Origin: Gnetum montanum
Lineage: Eukaryota; Streptophyta; Gnetopsida; Gnetales; Gnetaceae
Reading direction: 5' to 3'
DNA length: 64,000 nucleotides
NCBI GenBank assembly: GCA_015680685.1
Contig: MNCI01025042.1
Location: forward strand, 1,188,771-1,252,770
Within the stretch, counting starts at the first letter, position 1, and every line of letters starts with the position of its first letter. The notes beneath the pieces are model-generated. The model was given only the letters and a program-made list of their open reading frames with translations, ran no database searches and had not been told where the DNA came from. Shown piece by piece: positions 10,823 to 22,316 of this stretch. Both the position numbers and the translations under genes were made by a program.

Positions 10823-12840
10823 ATGCCTCTCCTACAAGACTACGATAATGCCACATCTTGTGAGGTAATTCATTGGAGAACCAATGAATTATATGAAAAT
10901 GAAGATTGGAGTACATAATTCGAGGTGGGGGTTTTTTATAAACATAAATGAAGGCAACATCATCCCAATGCACGAAAGCATAACTTACTCCATGACGATG
11001 AACCCCTACTGGTCACTACAAGCCTAACACAAATACAAGAGGCTGTTCGAATCTCCTATAGGCATCGTAAAGAGAGCCTCCTACCCAGGCTCAATTTAAA
11101 TAACTTTCCCAATTTCTTTGGAGGCTATGACTTAGATCTGCAACAACATTTACAAGCCTTCTACGATGCCTATGCATGGAACAACATTGATAACGATTGG
11201 CAAAAACTCAAGCTCTTTCCTATGACACTTGTTGGCCAAGCAAAAGTATGGTATAGATCATTAAAACCAAATTTAATTTGACATTGGCCAACAATGGTAG
11301 AACTCTTTAATGAAAGTTATCAAACCTATGCAAGAGTGTCGGCCTTGAGGAAACAAATCCAAGAGTGGAAATAAGCACAACATGAACCCTTGGACATGGC
11401 CTTAGAAAGATATTATGCACTATTAAACAACTGTCTAGGACATGAGTTCTCTAAGGAAAGGCTAATCTATCATATCATTGATGGGCTTCATAATGAAACA
11501 AGAGAGACCCTAGGGATGTATGCCCAAGATCAACTATACGAACTACAAATCCATCAATTCCAAGAGTTTATGAAGCGGGTAGCAAAAGAAGAAGGAGAAA
11601 TAGCTAGATGGGAGAGTGTTGAAAAACATCAACGAGACCAAAATCTCAACTTAACAGAGGTCCATAATCACAAAAAGGAGAAATCAACCCATATCAAGGA
11701 GGAAGAACCTTATATGCCAGTACAACAATCATTAGATAAAATTAAGGAAAAGATCAATAAGATGCTAGAATGGATGCATAAAAAGTGTGGAAAATATATC
11801 AATATTATTGGAGTTAGAGTTTTGACAACCTGAGAAGTAGGAAAAAATATCATCAGACAATCAGAAAGAAGGGATGAAGAAAATAAGAGCTCAACTGCCA
11901 ATCATACGTATGAATGCAACATTTTCCTGTATGATCATCCCAAGGGCCAATGCCCAATCTTGTTACATTTATATGAGCATTGGGGAAGCACATTACAACC
12001 AGAGTTCATACAGAGATACTGTGTTCGATCACAATGGCAACAATCCTATTCATGGGGGAAGCCATCCCTAAACTGGAGACACCCTTTGTATCATCCAAAT
12101 CCAAATGCTTGTCTAGTCTAACATCCTATTTCCCCAACTAGGTCAACATACTCTATCTCGCCACATTATCATTCTCCTTAATACTATCAGCCCATGTCCT
12201 CAACACCACCACCGCCTTGTGTACCTTACACTTCTCCTAAATTTCAACATTCTCATCCTTTCCCTCTTTCTACATTGCCACCAACTATTCCTAAAGTGTC
12301 TGCACCACAGCAACAACCCAAAAACATTACTTGTGCTACTATTGCCAATAGCAGTGAGAAACCTCCTTAACATCAAAGGTGTCCCTTCTTTAGCCATGAC
12401 CGTAGGAAGGGAAAACATAGTTCCAAGGCCACTAAACTCTTCAACTCAGCACAAGTCCAACACTGTGGTGCATCCTTCTCCTCAAACACAACGCCTCGTG
12501 TCACCTCATCAGGGCCACTAATTAACACTCCAACAACGATATGACCCAATGAATACAACCATGGAGGATGACATCTCGATCCTTGCATACCATCTTATAG
12601 TCTCAAGTATCATAGTGGGTCAACTCTTTACCCAGGAATCACATTTTATAAATTGCCCCACTATGCTTACTATAATTAGGTGTGTGAACCCCAATGGGGT
12701 AAGTATGACCAAGTTTCAATATTTTCAACATGCAAGGATCCTCATCTTTCATTTATTAATCCTCGCCATGCTCAACCATTTAGTTATGGGGGATATCCCC
12801 CATTCTAATAACAAGCAGGATTAATAAATATTTTTCATTT
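10823..12840 (+). pseudogene. gag of E4, interrupted by stops
   Basis: Starts MPLLQDYDNATSCEVIHW at the ATG at 10823. The Gag core follows from about 11140 (NNFPNFFGGYDL, then NDWQKLKLFP, VWYRSLKP and HEPLDMALERYYALLNNC), with the conserved GLHNETRETLGMYAQ segment at about 11490. After the core come a Lys/Glu-rich part and a Pro/Ser-rich linker ending near 12840. At least three in-frame stops break the first 600 bp. Gag would build the particle; it is the structural protein E4 shares with E7. No protease follows it. Confidence 0.75.
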
Positions 12841-14835
12841 TCTTTAATTTTACAATTTTTTGTTTTCTAGTTTTTCATTTTTCATTTTCTTTTTTTTTCT
12901 TTTTGTCTTTTTATCTTTTTATAAGTAATCTCATCTACGAATAAAACACTCATGTGGCTTGTTGGTTGAGGTGTGTTCTATGTTATTGAGTCTCGAGTGA
13001 TCAATTATTTGGACAGTGAGCCCATTACACCCACTCATGCATTCTACAAATAAGAGGTTCTATTCAAGGGTACAATGATATTCTTGACATTCTTAAAACT
13101 TAAAATTAATTTTGTGTTCATTGTACCCAGAATGAAGAAGGATGGACCAAGAGGGAATGATTAGGGTGTGACATCAAGGGGACTTGTGGATTCTCTTTGG
13201 TGACATCTATGAGAGTTATCACGCAACGTGGTTGTACTAAAATTCTTGTAAATCTAACGCAAAATGGGAGTAAGAGTAATCAAAAGGCACTCAAAAATCC
13301 AATGCTATTCTAGTGGGTCCTACTGGAAAGACATGCACCCATGCCTAAGGGTGGGTGGATTCTCTGGATTGAGCATTCAAAAAAAAACAACGAAAAAAAA
13401 ACAAAAAGAGTGCCAAAAAGTAAAAATCACTCCTCCCTTGAACAAAATGCCAAGTGATCATATGCCTTGTTGTTATGGTACTCTCATAGTCGCTCATCAT
13501 GGGATGAAAAAATTTAGTGTCACTGATCAGAGGAATGGACTTGGTCCTAATCTTGGAACGNTAGTGTCACTAATCAAAGGAATGGACTTGGTCCTAATCT
13601 TGGAACGATGGGTTAATGACACATTAATCATGCATTACACGCAGGATTCATTATGCCCTAGGTCAGTTACCTCATGTCCCAATCTCTACAATCCCTTCTA
13701 TAGTCCATCTCATGTCGTTGTTCATGTAATTGTAGCTCGTGTCTTGTGTGGCATAGAATTCTTACCTCATTTTGGTGATACTTACATGTGTGTGTTTTGT
13801 GGAACCAGTGTGGATTACATTTAACCCTTCTAGTGCCTATGGACATTTTAAGGTGTGGTTACGCAAGGGCATTATAGGTTGGAACCTACTTTGGGGAGGA
13901 CTCACTTGCGTAATTTTTTTAATTTGCATTCATAACACATCTTCCACACATCATCTATTACCCTCAGAATATTGTCAATGATATTCTTTCCCTTATTACT
14001 ATCCCTTCGATTCAAACGTTCCTATGAACCATCACATAGCCTTTTTCTCTCCCTTTTCATCCAAGGTCCTTATTGATAAATTCCACACCGTCATAATTTT
14101 CATGCCTTTAGAACTAGTTGAATTACCTTGGAACCCTTTAACAATAGTTTAAATGTCCTTAGTTTACATCATTTAATTTCAAAAAAAATATTTAAAATTG
14201 GGTACATTCTATAAAATGCCCTAACTTCGATAGGTCGTGATATCGTGGTCGACGCGATATCGCGTTCGCGCTATCGCATACATAATATCACGTCCAAAAA
14301 ATATATATATACGCAACCCCCCTGTGCCTATCAAGATCATTTGCAACTGTTCACATGGGGGAAGTTTTTCAAATTTCTCTCTACGACTCGCGATTGCGCG
14401 TCCCTTGCTTTCATATCCATAACTTGCTCGCTGGTACTCCGATTTTCATTCTGTTTGAACCTACTTGAACTTGGAGTGTTCAACTTAGTCATGGGGGAGG
14501 GGTACATGCCGAATAGCACATAAATTTTTTGAAATTTTTCATCGCCTGAAGGACATTATTAACGGTAATTAGTTATAAAATTAATGATAAATGTGCCAAA
14601 AATAATTTCATCTCCTTAGTTATACCAGGAAACTAGATTTGGAAACCACCGAAGTAAAGAGGATTAAATATTATAATCTTTTGGGGACATTTTCTCCTAA
14701 TAATTAACGTCACCAAAGCAAATTCATTAAGGCAAAAAATAAGATATAACCTAACTTTGGTAACAACCTTACTAACGATTGGCCCTGTGTGATTGCATAT
14801 GGCCCCGAAACGTGGACAATAGGAAGGTCCTACTT
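12841..14835 (+). other. Low-complexity interior of E4
   Basis: T-rich and A-rich runs, then unrecognised sequence. One N at 13561 is flanked by two near-identical copies of about 44 bp. A palindrome-rich patch (GATATCG/CGCGATATCGCG) at 14228-14290 resembles the LTR motif. The open frame at 13264-13824 crosses the N and has no recognisable domain. Confidence 0.6.
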
Positions 14836-14849
14836 AAGGTGTGATCAAG

Positions 14850-17595
14850 CGAGCTAGGAGAGGTGAAGGACAAGTTCCTACCAAACAACATGTAGAATAA
14901 GAAGAATAATCATTTAGTATCCATCAAGAAGACCCTGCCACTATACAATCAAAGTAGGAGGAAGTAAGAGCTACTGCAGTGTCTGAACAAGGATGACATC
15001 TCACGTTGCCCCAGGATTGTGTTCAGGAAATCCATGAAAGGTCCATATTAACTATAGTAATCGTGGAATTAAAATCTGGGCCTTTCAGAGAATTTTCTCT
15101 GGAGGCCGTTATGGATCATCTCAAAGGTCCCCATTGTGGTCTACCCTCTCTAAAAGCGATGCCTAGTACTGAGGGGAAATGTACCAATTTTGGCACAACA
15201 AAGAAGAAGGCACCATGGTTAACATTTGTGGTGTGACTATTGATTTTTCTATTCAAGTCATTTTGGTAGTATTAAACCTTTCAAATACAGGGCCAAAGGT
15301 TGCTCAGTTTTCTACCCACTCAGACCTTGATGCACAATTAGTTTGGTTAGACAGGGTGTATGGAAAGGAAGATAAGACCTATGGGGAGTTGACGATGGAA
15401 GAGAAGATTTATTTCAAAATAGGGACTTATCACATCTTTTCCACAAGAGGTTTAAAAAGAATTTCAACATATGTGGTAAGAGGATGTGCAGTGTTGATGG
15501 CAAAGGTTAATGCTAACTTGCCTCATCTATATTTTATAGAGATCCTAAGGTAGTTTGAAGAACGGAAGATAGGGAAGTTTGCGTTGCCCTTCCCTTGTCT
15601 TATCAGGAAGTTGTGCAACTGTGCTGGTATTAGAGGATACACCAATGATTTCCTTCGAAAAGCCCAAAATGCTTCATATGCTGAACTACTAAAGCCGCCA
15701 GCTACAAGGAAAATCACTGGTGAGACGCTGGGGTTGGAATAAGAAAAAGAATAGACGACAGGGCCAACTGAAATTCAACTTGCAAGATCCAGCCAACTTC
15801 CAAGCATAGGACCCAGTCAACAACAAGAAGCATGGCATAGAACAAGCCAGCATGATCAACTACCACCACTGCCACAAGATTACATACCGTCAATGAGCCA
15901 TCTCAGGGCCATCGCTGAGACGGCCAGTTGGGGAAGTCGTGATGACGTAAATCTCTTCCGCATCATCAACGATACTATACAGCCTACGGTTTCTATGGAT
16001 CATGCATGGGGTGAAGTGTCCATTCACACAGGAGGAGGGGAGAGTGCTTGGTCACAATAGATTTCAAGGAATTTTGTGTCCTTTCATGTGCAGTTGGAAA
16101 CTGGTGAAGGGGCCACGATGATGGTCATGCAGCACCAGGATGCAGCGGGAGCTGAAAAAGTGGTCACAGACCACATTAAAGAATCATTCAATGTGCTTAT
16201 TGTGCCACTGGTAGATCTTACAGGAGCACGAGATGCTCATACTCTGGCCAGAACCTCAATGACTCTTTCAGAACATGAGGATGTACTCGACCAATTGCTG
16301 CAACTAGGATAGTTAATGACATCCTTGTTTGACATCCCACAGGATGTTACAGTAATACAATCAAACCTCATTTCCACCAAGGGGAAGCTAGTCATGATAG
16401 AGATGAGGGCCAAGCACATTGAAGCATAAGTAAAAAGATTGCAAGAATGGCTCGTGACCTTGCAAGAAGCATAGCGGGATCCATCTCAATTCGTTCCTAC
16501 AGACCAGCTGGACAGTTTCAGAACCAAGCAACTCAATAAATTGTTGATAGAGAATAAAAGGGTGGCAAAAGAAAAAGAGAAGGCTGACTGGGATGCCTCT
16601 ATGGCACAAGCAAAAACTTACGCGCACACCAAGGCACTCATTGTCTTACAAGAGGAGAATAAACAACTTGTTGCTGATAACCTTTAGTTGACCTCTATGG
16701 AGAAGCAAAAGAATGTTCTTGAGGAATGTTTTTAGCAGTTGTAAGAATAAGTAATCAAGGTTAACCAGGACATGAACCGTTTAGCTAGGGAAAATCGAAC
16801 CCTCTCAATAGAGGAGGTATGCACCATCCGTCAGAAGACGACCATTGAAATAAGGGAGTGGAATAATAAGGCTAAATAGCATGAGAAGCTAAAGAAGCAT
16901 TTCTGGGACTAGGTGGGGATGTATACACAAATCATTAAAAAGGAGATCCACATGGTCAAGGCCCACATCAATGCTCTCAGTGCTCAACACACTGACTAGC
17001 GGGCCATATTGGACACATACGCATTTTTCCACTAGGCGGAAGTTAAGAGTCGGGACCTATAGATCCATGACCTTACAGAGTACATGGAGTTGGCAAACTT
17101 GTGGTATGCCATCCTTGCCATGTTAATAGGAGGGCACCTAAGGACAGAGCTCAAGCAACAAGTAGCCACCACCTATGCCAAATATGAAATAGAATTTGTA
17201 GAACACAGAAAACATTGCAAAAATTGGAGGTTGCAAATTCTAAACTCAAGGTGGTTAAAGTAAGCTACCAGGGGTAGAAAGGTATTACAACATACTTGGC
17301 TCGATGGCTCACATATTTTCAAGAATACAGAGAAAAAGCTAGAGCCTACGAGGAGGAACGACGGGTGTTTGTGGCTTGGTATGTCAAAGCAAATAAAATG
17401 TTTCCGCAACTACCATGCCCATGGGAGCTGCTGACTCCATCAAACATTGGAACATTAGCATGGATGACACATGATCCCCAAACTGAATAGGAGAAACTCT
17501 AGGCCATACTTCAATGCCATCAAATCCCAAGACCTAATGCGCAAGATAAGGGAAAGGCACCCATGGAGGAGCCACCGCCACCAGGAACTAAATGA
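14850..17595 (+). pseudogene. E4 ORF2: plant-transposon-protein-like domain plus coiled coil
   Basis: A degenerate reading frame of about 900 codons. Around 15210-15700 it reads MVNICGVTIDFS, then DLDAQLVWLDRVYG, then FALPFPCLIRKLCNCAGI. The order and spacing resemble the domain called putative plant transposon protein, which is common in unclassified plant retroelement ORFs. From about 16100 to 17400 it becomes Glu/Lys/Gln-rich and coiled-coil-like, ending PPPPGTK and TGA at 17593-17595. Frame changes occur near 15180 and 17240; most internal stops are TAG/TAA where Gln would fit. The same C-terminus is found in E5 (48227-48827). It occupies the position of pol; its function is unknown. Confidence 0.6.
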
Positions 17596-17777
17596 GTTCC
17601 ATCTAATTTTGTAATTATAGGATTTTCTTTTGCATTCTTCGTGTTGTGTCTCAATTTGTTTCTAATTCCACACTGTGGCATGAATCCATTCTAGTTAGTC
17701 AATAATCCCATACCTATCCACTGTGTAATCAATGGAGCTTGTTCTCACTTTAACTTGAGGACAAGTTTTCATTTAGT

Positions 17778-17787
17778 TGTGGGGGTA
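17778..17787 (+). other. Polypurine tract of E4
   Basis: TGTGGGGGTA directly before the 3' LTR; the equivalent site in E5 is 19010-19020 on the minus strand. Confidence 0.7.
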
Positions 17788-18654
17788 TGATGAGTCATGA
17801 ATTGTTGGCTACAATATCACACCCACGATATTGCGTATGTGATATCATAGCCTAGACATAATATTGGATTTGCGATATTGCAGCCTATTTCCTCATCTAT
17901 AAATAAGAGGTAGGCAGATTTGGTTTAGAATCTAGTTTAAGTATTAAGGTAGGGACTTTTTGTTAATTTTTCCTCAACCCTTTCTCCCAGTGCATGCCCA
18001 CAGTGTGATGATTGTAATTGTACAACATCCTTATTTGAATGTGATGTACTTGGATGCCCACATGACCGAAAATAAAGATCGAGATTACTTCATCATTGCA
18101 GCATCTACTTAGCTTAATTATTTAATTTTTATTGTTATTTATTGCTTTCTTAGTTAATATATCTCTACCTTATCTCCTAGTAACGTAGAATGAGTACGAC
18201 TTAACTACGAGCATTTAAGTGTGACTACTTGACAACCCAGTAGCATACCTAGGCCATGCACTTGGTAATCCCAATGGTAGTCGTGCATGAGGTCCAAGAT
18301 TTGTATGAATGATTAAGGAATGGATGCTCATTGCACTTAGGCTATTATAGATTCTCTCTCCTAGCTTAGTTGATATTATTTCCCATCATACCCNTATTCT
18401 CTCTCCTAGCTTAGTTGATATTATTTCCCATCATACCTAGGAGTAGCATTAGTGTAGGAAAACATCATACACCTCACTTTGGACTAAACCATACATGACA
18501 AAGCTAATACTAGTTTAGGTGGGAAGATAGCGAACTGTGATCTATGAGTAACTTTCTAGATACCACAACTAGTCCGTCTGCGGAGTTTGACCAGATCGTG
18601 CGTGAAGCACTCGTATTTGTATGGTTGAGTGTAGGGGTACCTCGCCACTCATCA
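17788..18654 (+). repeat. 3' LTR of E4
   Basis: 867 bp, TGATGAGTCATGAAT to CACTCATCA. It is longer than the 5' copy mainly because a roughly 40-bp stretch is present twice around a single N at 18394, which looks like an assembly join rather than a real duplication. Confidence 0.85.
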
Positions 18655-19009
18655 ATAATTGAAAACATTAAATGCATAAATAAAATAGCTGATCTATCCA
18701 AAGTGCTACAATGTTTATAAGAAAAATCATTTTTATTGCCACACACACTGTCATGCTCAGGTACAACAATGCTCAAATAGAGATCCATACACTCAATGAA
18801 TCTTATTGCGGACACTTAGGGAAGAAATTTCTAACTTTGAAATGAAAAAAATGCAAGAGCTTTGCTACTACTAAAATTTGGATTCCCCATAAATGTGGCT
18901 GGTAGGTGCATGTTTACAGGTGATGGACAGACATTGCATCAACGAGACCCCATCGACCCATCAAGTCAATGGGGCCTCGTCGATGTAGCTAACAAACAAC
19001 GACTCATCA
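18655..19009 (-). repeat. Proximal part of the E5 3' LTR
   Basis: Continuation of the LTR that starts at 9309. On the minus strand it begins TGATGAGTCGTTGTTTG at 19009, next to a TTGTGGGGGTA polypurine tract (19010-19020), just as in E4. Confidence 0.75.
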
Positions 19010-19136
19010 TACCCCCACAACTGAATGAAAAATTGTCCTTGAGTTATTTTAAAAAATTGGGAAGGTATGGGCTTATTTATTGACTTTCCTTTCAACAAAA
19101 CCAACTTGACTAACTTGATAAAAATGGAGTGCCCTG
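19010..19136 (-). mobile_element. Internal 3' end of E5
   Basis: The minus strand reads ..CTCAAGGACAATTTTTCATTCAG.. into the polypurine tract, matching E4 at 17750-17787. It is cut at 19136 by E3 and continues at 48227. Confidence 0.75.
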
Positions 19137-20806
19137 TGTAGCGACCGAAAACTTCGGTGGCTGGAAAACACCGAGAGGTTGTCGATCGTGATAGTCTTAA
19201 CCCTAGATCCACGTGAGGGCTGTGCTGGATAAAATGGAAACGGGGTGCGTTGAATGGTATACTCGACTAGACAGGGACTTAGCCAGTGTTAATAGAATCT
19301 TTTGCAAAAGAATAATTTGTAAATGGGACTTGTAGCATAAAGTAATCTTTAAGCACAAAAGGGGCAAAAAACGATGTAAAATGCAATGATAAGTAAGAAA
19401 ACAAAGTAAAATGCAATTAGAAAAATGCACCGCTTCAAGAATGTGACTTCACTCTGTCAAAGTGGATACAATTGGTTGCATGGCGTTGAGGGGTGTAGGG
19501 ATCCCAAGAGTAATGAAGATGTTTAGAGTAAGACAGTTGTATGCTTGAACGCAGACTCAAGAGTCAACAATGCAAAATGCTATGGGGGCTAGCAAGAAAG
19601 AGTAGAGTAGAATGCCAAACGAGAGTGCCAACTGTTTATAGTGTCCAACAAGATGTTTATAATGCTCAGGAATACAATGCTCACTTTTTACTTGCTAGCT
19701 AGCTAATTCACCAACAAAGCCCCCTCTTTGAGCATTGCTCATTGGGGTATTTATAGGGCCAAGGGCATGCAAAAGATGCGGTTTGGACGCCACGTGTCCT
19801 GAGCCCGTGTTGACGTGTCTGTGCTGCGTGGGCATGCATGACCGTTGGACGTGCATGACCATTGGATGAGCCTGCCATGCTGTAATTACATTGTTAGAAC
19901 TTGGAGACGTGTGCCAATGGTCCAAGCAGGTGAAGTGCATTGATGTAGCGTAACTGCCTACTATGCTACACTATGCTTTGTAGCATAGCATAGCATCTTG
20001 CTACGCTCCACAGCCATCAGTTTGAAGTAAAAGCTTGCATTGCATCTTGCTGCATGTACAGGAAACCTTTGAAGGGCTCTGATTATGTTTTTTCATACTT
20101 GCCATGTTATGCTACGCTACATAGCGTAGTAGTTGGCCTTAGTCACGAAAATGTTGCCAATTTGCAAACTTTGTTTTTTTCATTGCAAAACTTGCGAACT
20201 TGCTGATCCTGCCCTTTGAGATGCCTTTTGTTGCTCTAGTAGAGTTGTTATGCTGTGCTACGCTACGTAGCGTAGTGTAGCGTAGTAATCGACATGGCCT
20301 ACTTTTTACTGAGTTTGCTGTTTTCTGGTGAAGGAGCCATTGCTAAAGAACTTGGAGCCGAGCGAAGCAACTATTTTTAAAGGCGAGGTGCACTGACTGA
20401 GTGCATTTGAAATCAGTAAGTAAGCCGAGCCTTCCTGCCTTGCTCTCGCTACGCTATGCTATACTGCATAGTGTAGCATAGCATAGCATCTTATCTTGCA
20501 ACAATTTATGATTGACTGTTTAAACAATTGTCTCTCAAAGCCTACTATGCTATAGAGCGTAGCATAGCATAACAAACTCCTTGACTAGAAAACTTGCCAA
20601 ACTATTTTGCGCATTTTGAGCACTGCCGAAAACTCTTTGCATCACTTCTATGTAGGCTATCAGCTAGACGAATTACCCAGCTAGAAAATTTTCCAAATTG
20701 TATAGCCTAAACTCAAAACATCCATTTCTTTCCAAAGTGACATGACGCTACCTGAATTGTGATGACCTGGTGAAGCAAGGATACCCTAAAAATTTAGGGT
20801 GTTTCA
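19137..20806 (-). repeat. 3' LTR of E3
   Basis: 1670 bp. On the minus strand it starts TGAAACACCCTAAATTTT and ends ..GGTCGCTACA. A TATA-like TATTTATAG (plus orientation) is at 19748-19756. Palindromic ACGC/GCGT motif clusters lie at 19950-20575. It pairs with 46636-48226. Confidence 0.88.
19950..20575. repeat. CTACGCTA/TAGCGTAG palindrome clusters in the E3 3' LTR
   Basis: Several clusters of GCTACGCTA, TAGCGTAG and TAGCATAGC words in both orientations; the clearest is GCTACGCTACGTAGCGTAG near 20256. The same clusters recur in the 5' LTR at 47455-48100. Confidence 0.85.
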
Positions 20807-20872
20807 TTGGCCCCTCTTTGTTGACGTATGGAGGATGGGCTCGAGAGACATTAACAAAGAATACGAAACACC
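20798..20872. other. Inverted repeat across the E3 polypurine tract/LTR junction
   Basis: GGTGTTTC (20798-20805) pairs with GAAACACC (20865-20872); inside, CTTTGTT pairs with AACAAAG. The polypurine tract AAAGAGGGGCCAA (minus strand, 20807-20819) lies in the left arm. Confidence 0.75.
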
Positions 20873-21374
20873 ACGGAAGACAAAACGCTAACATTGTTGT
20901 TCAAAGATCATCAAGATGTCGCTTAGCTGCGCTTGAGAGTATTGCATTGGTTTTTACAGGGGGAAAGGATAAAGCAGGGAGGAAGGAGGTTCAAGAAAAG
21001 GATAAATATGAAACTTAGAAGAATCCCTTATCCGAGTGCTCATGAGGGAGTCGTTCGCATGGTCATCTTTGCTTTTTCTGACCTTCGACCTCTCATGCAT
21101 GAGCTTTTGCTCTCTTACGCTTTTTCCTTTTACTATTTTTCTGTTTACATTTGCGAACAACCTTATTGTAGGATAGGTGTTTCTTTCCTCGGATGAGTTG
21201 TGTTACATCCACGAGGGGGGGCGAGGGAGGCTTTAACGTACCTACAGATGCTTTCCATGTGGCAAGTCGTGTTACGCATGTCATGGACTTTACGGTTGAG
21301 CATATGGGAGGGCTTAACAGGCTTCAGGAAAAGCTTGTAAAAGAGGGGAGCGAGTGGAAACTGTGGGTGCCAGA
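20807..21374 (-). other. E3 3' untranslated region, part 1
   Basis: Non-coding 3' end of E3, homologous to E1 at about 36060-36642, for example the TTTTACAGG(G/A)G..AGGGAGG block. It ends at 21374 where E1 is inserted (target duplication CCAGA). Confidence 0.7.
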
Positions 21375-22059
21375 TGAAACACCATAAAATTTTTGAAGCC
21401 TCGACGGTTCGGCAAAATCTAGCGACCTAGGTAGGGAGTTGCGACAAGGCGCGGCATAGTACAGATGAACTTCTGGAGATAGAAAAAAATGATGGGTGCA
21501 CGACAGCAAGTCTTCCACTTTGCGAGTTTTCTATGTTCCAAAATCTCAACATTTAGTACATTACGCTGCATTACGCAACATAGCATAACACTGTGATATG
21601 TAGCGTAATATCAAAGACAGTCTACCACAACATCAAAAAATGGCTAAGGAGGCCCATTACGATGCGTTATGCAGTACGACGTAATAAAACCCCGAAAGGG
21701 ATTGATCAGAAATAGAGGAAGCGCAGCAACAATACTTCAACTTTTGTAGTTTCGTTATTTTATGCTGAAGTACGCTATGATGTGTAATTTAGTGTAATGC
21801 AACGTAATGCAAGTAACGACAAGCACAATTCAGACATCAGTAGTTCATACGCCATGATATGCTCTCTCACGTATTATAGTGTAATCAAAGGACAGTCTGT
21901 TGCCAAAGCCCAAATGAGAGTAGTTTATGACACGCTATGCAGCATAGCATCACAAGCTTCAATGACAAGACTTTTTGTCCTCGCACGGATCCGGGGTTAA
22001 AACTGTGTACACAGACTTTTGTTCGGTATTTCCAGCAACCGATGTTTTCCGTCGTTACA
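21375..22059 (+). repeat. 5' LTR of E1, internally deleted
   Basis: Starts TGAAACACCATAAAATTTT and ends ..CGTCGTTACA. Only 685 bp against 1308 bp for the 3' copy: the part matching about 37235-37867 of the 3' LTR is absent at the junction near 21962-21978. The missing part includes the TATA box. Over the first 200 bp the two LTRs differ at about 15 sites by hand alignment, nearly all transitions. Confidence 0.88.
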
Positions 22060-22083
22060 GTTTTCTAGTGCTAGAAGAAGGAC
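22060..22083 (+). other. Primer-binding site of E1
   Basis: GTTTTCTAGTGCTAGAAGAA follows the LTR. E2 (50396) has GTTTTCTGGCGCTAGAAGGA and E3 the same with one change, so the ancestral site was TGGCGCTAGAAGGAGG. I cannot name the tRNA with certainty. Confidence 0.65.
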
Positions 22084-22316
22084 CTTCATATCCGATCCGC
22101 ATTTTATGGGTAGTCTTGTAAGCTATCTATACCCATCATCAATCAAACGTAAACGTAATACCCCCGAGGTTGTTTACAAGATTATGTGGTGCAGATCGGC
22201 CGCCCTGATGATTCTTTTGGAATCCTACGAGATAGAAAGCCCCAATTATTATCTTAGTTTGCTTTCACCCTTTCGATCTTTACCCTTATTGTCATTACCT
22301 CCGAATCGTGTAGAAA

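Larger units (their letters stand above)
9850..18654 (+). mobile_element. Element E4: non-autonomous Athila-like retrotransposon
   Basis: A complete LTR retrotransposon with LTRs at 9850-10681 and 17788-18654, flanked by the perfect 5-bp duplication ATAAT (9845-9849 and 18655-18659). It has a tRNA-Asp-type primer-binding site, a gag pseudogene, a long AT-rich middle, a second long ORF (plant-transposon-protein-like plus coiled coil) where pol would be expected, and a polypurine tract. No protease, RT, RNase H or integrase motif is found, so it would have needed another element's enzymes. It is inserted in the LTR of a related element, E5. Confidence 0.85.

Noticed and set aside
13264-13824. 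186-codon ORF in E4
   Set aside because: It reads through an N and a probable artefactual duplication and has no recognisable motif.
20770-21196. Plus-strand ORFs beside the E3 LTR
   Set aside because: They cross the LTR/polypurine-tract boundary of a minus-strand element, so they are chance frames.
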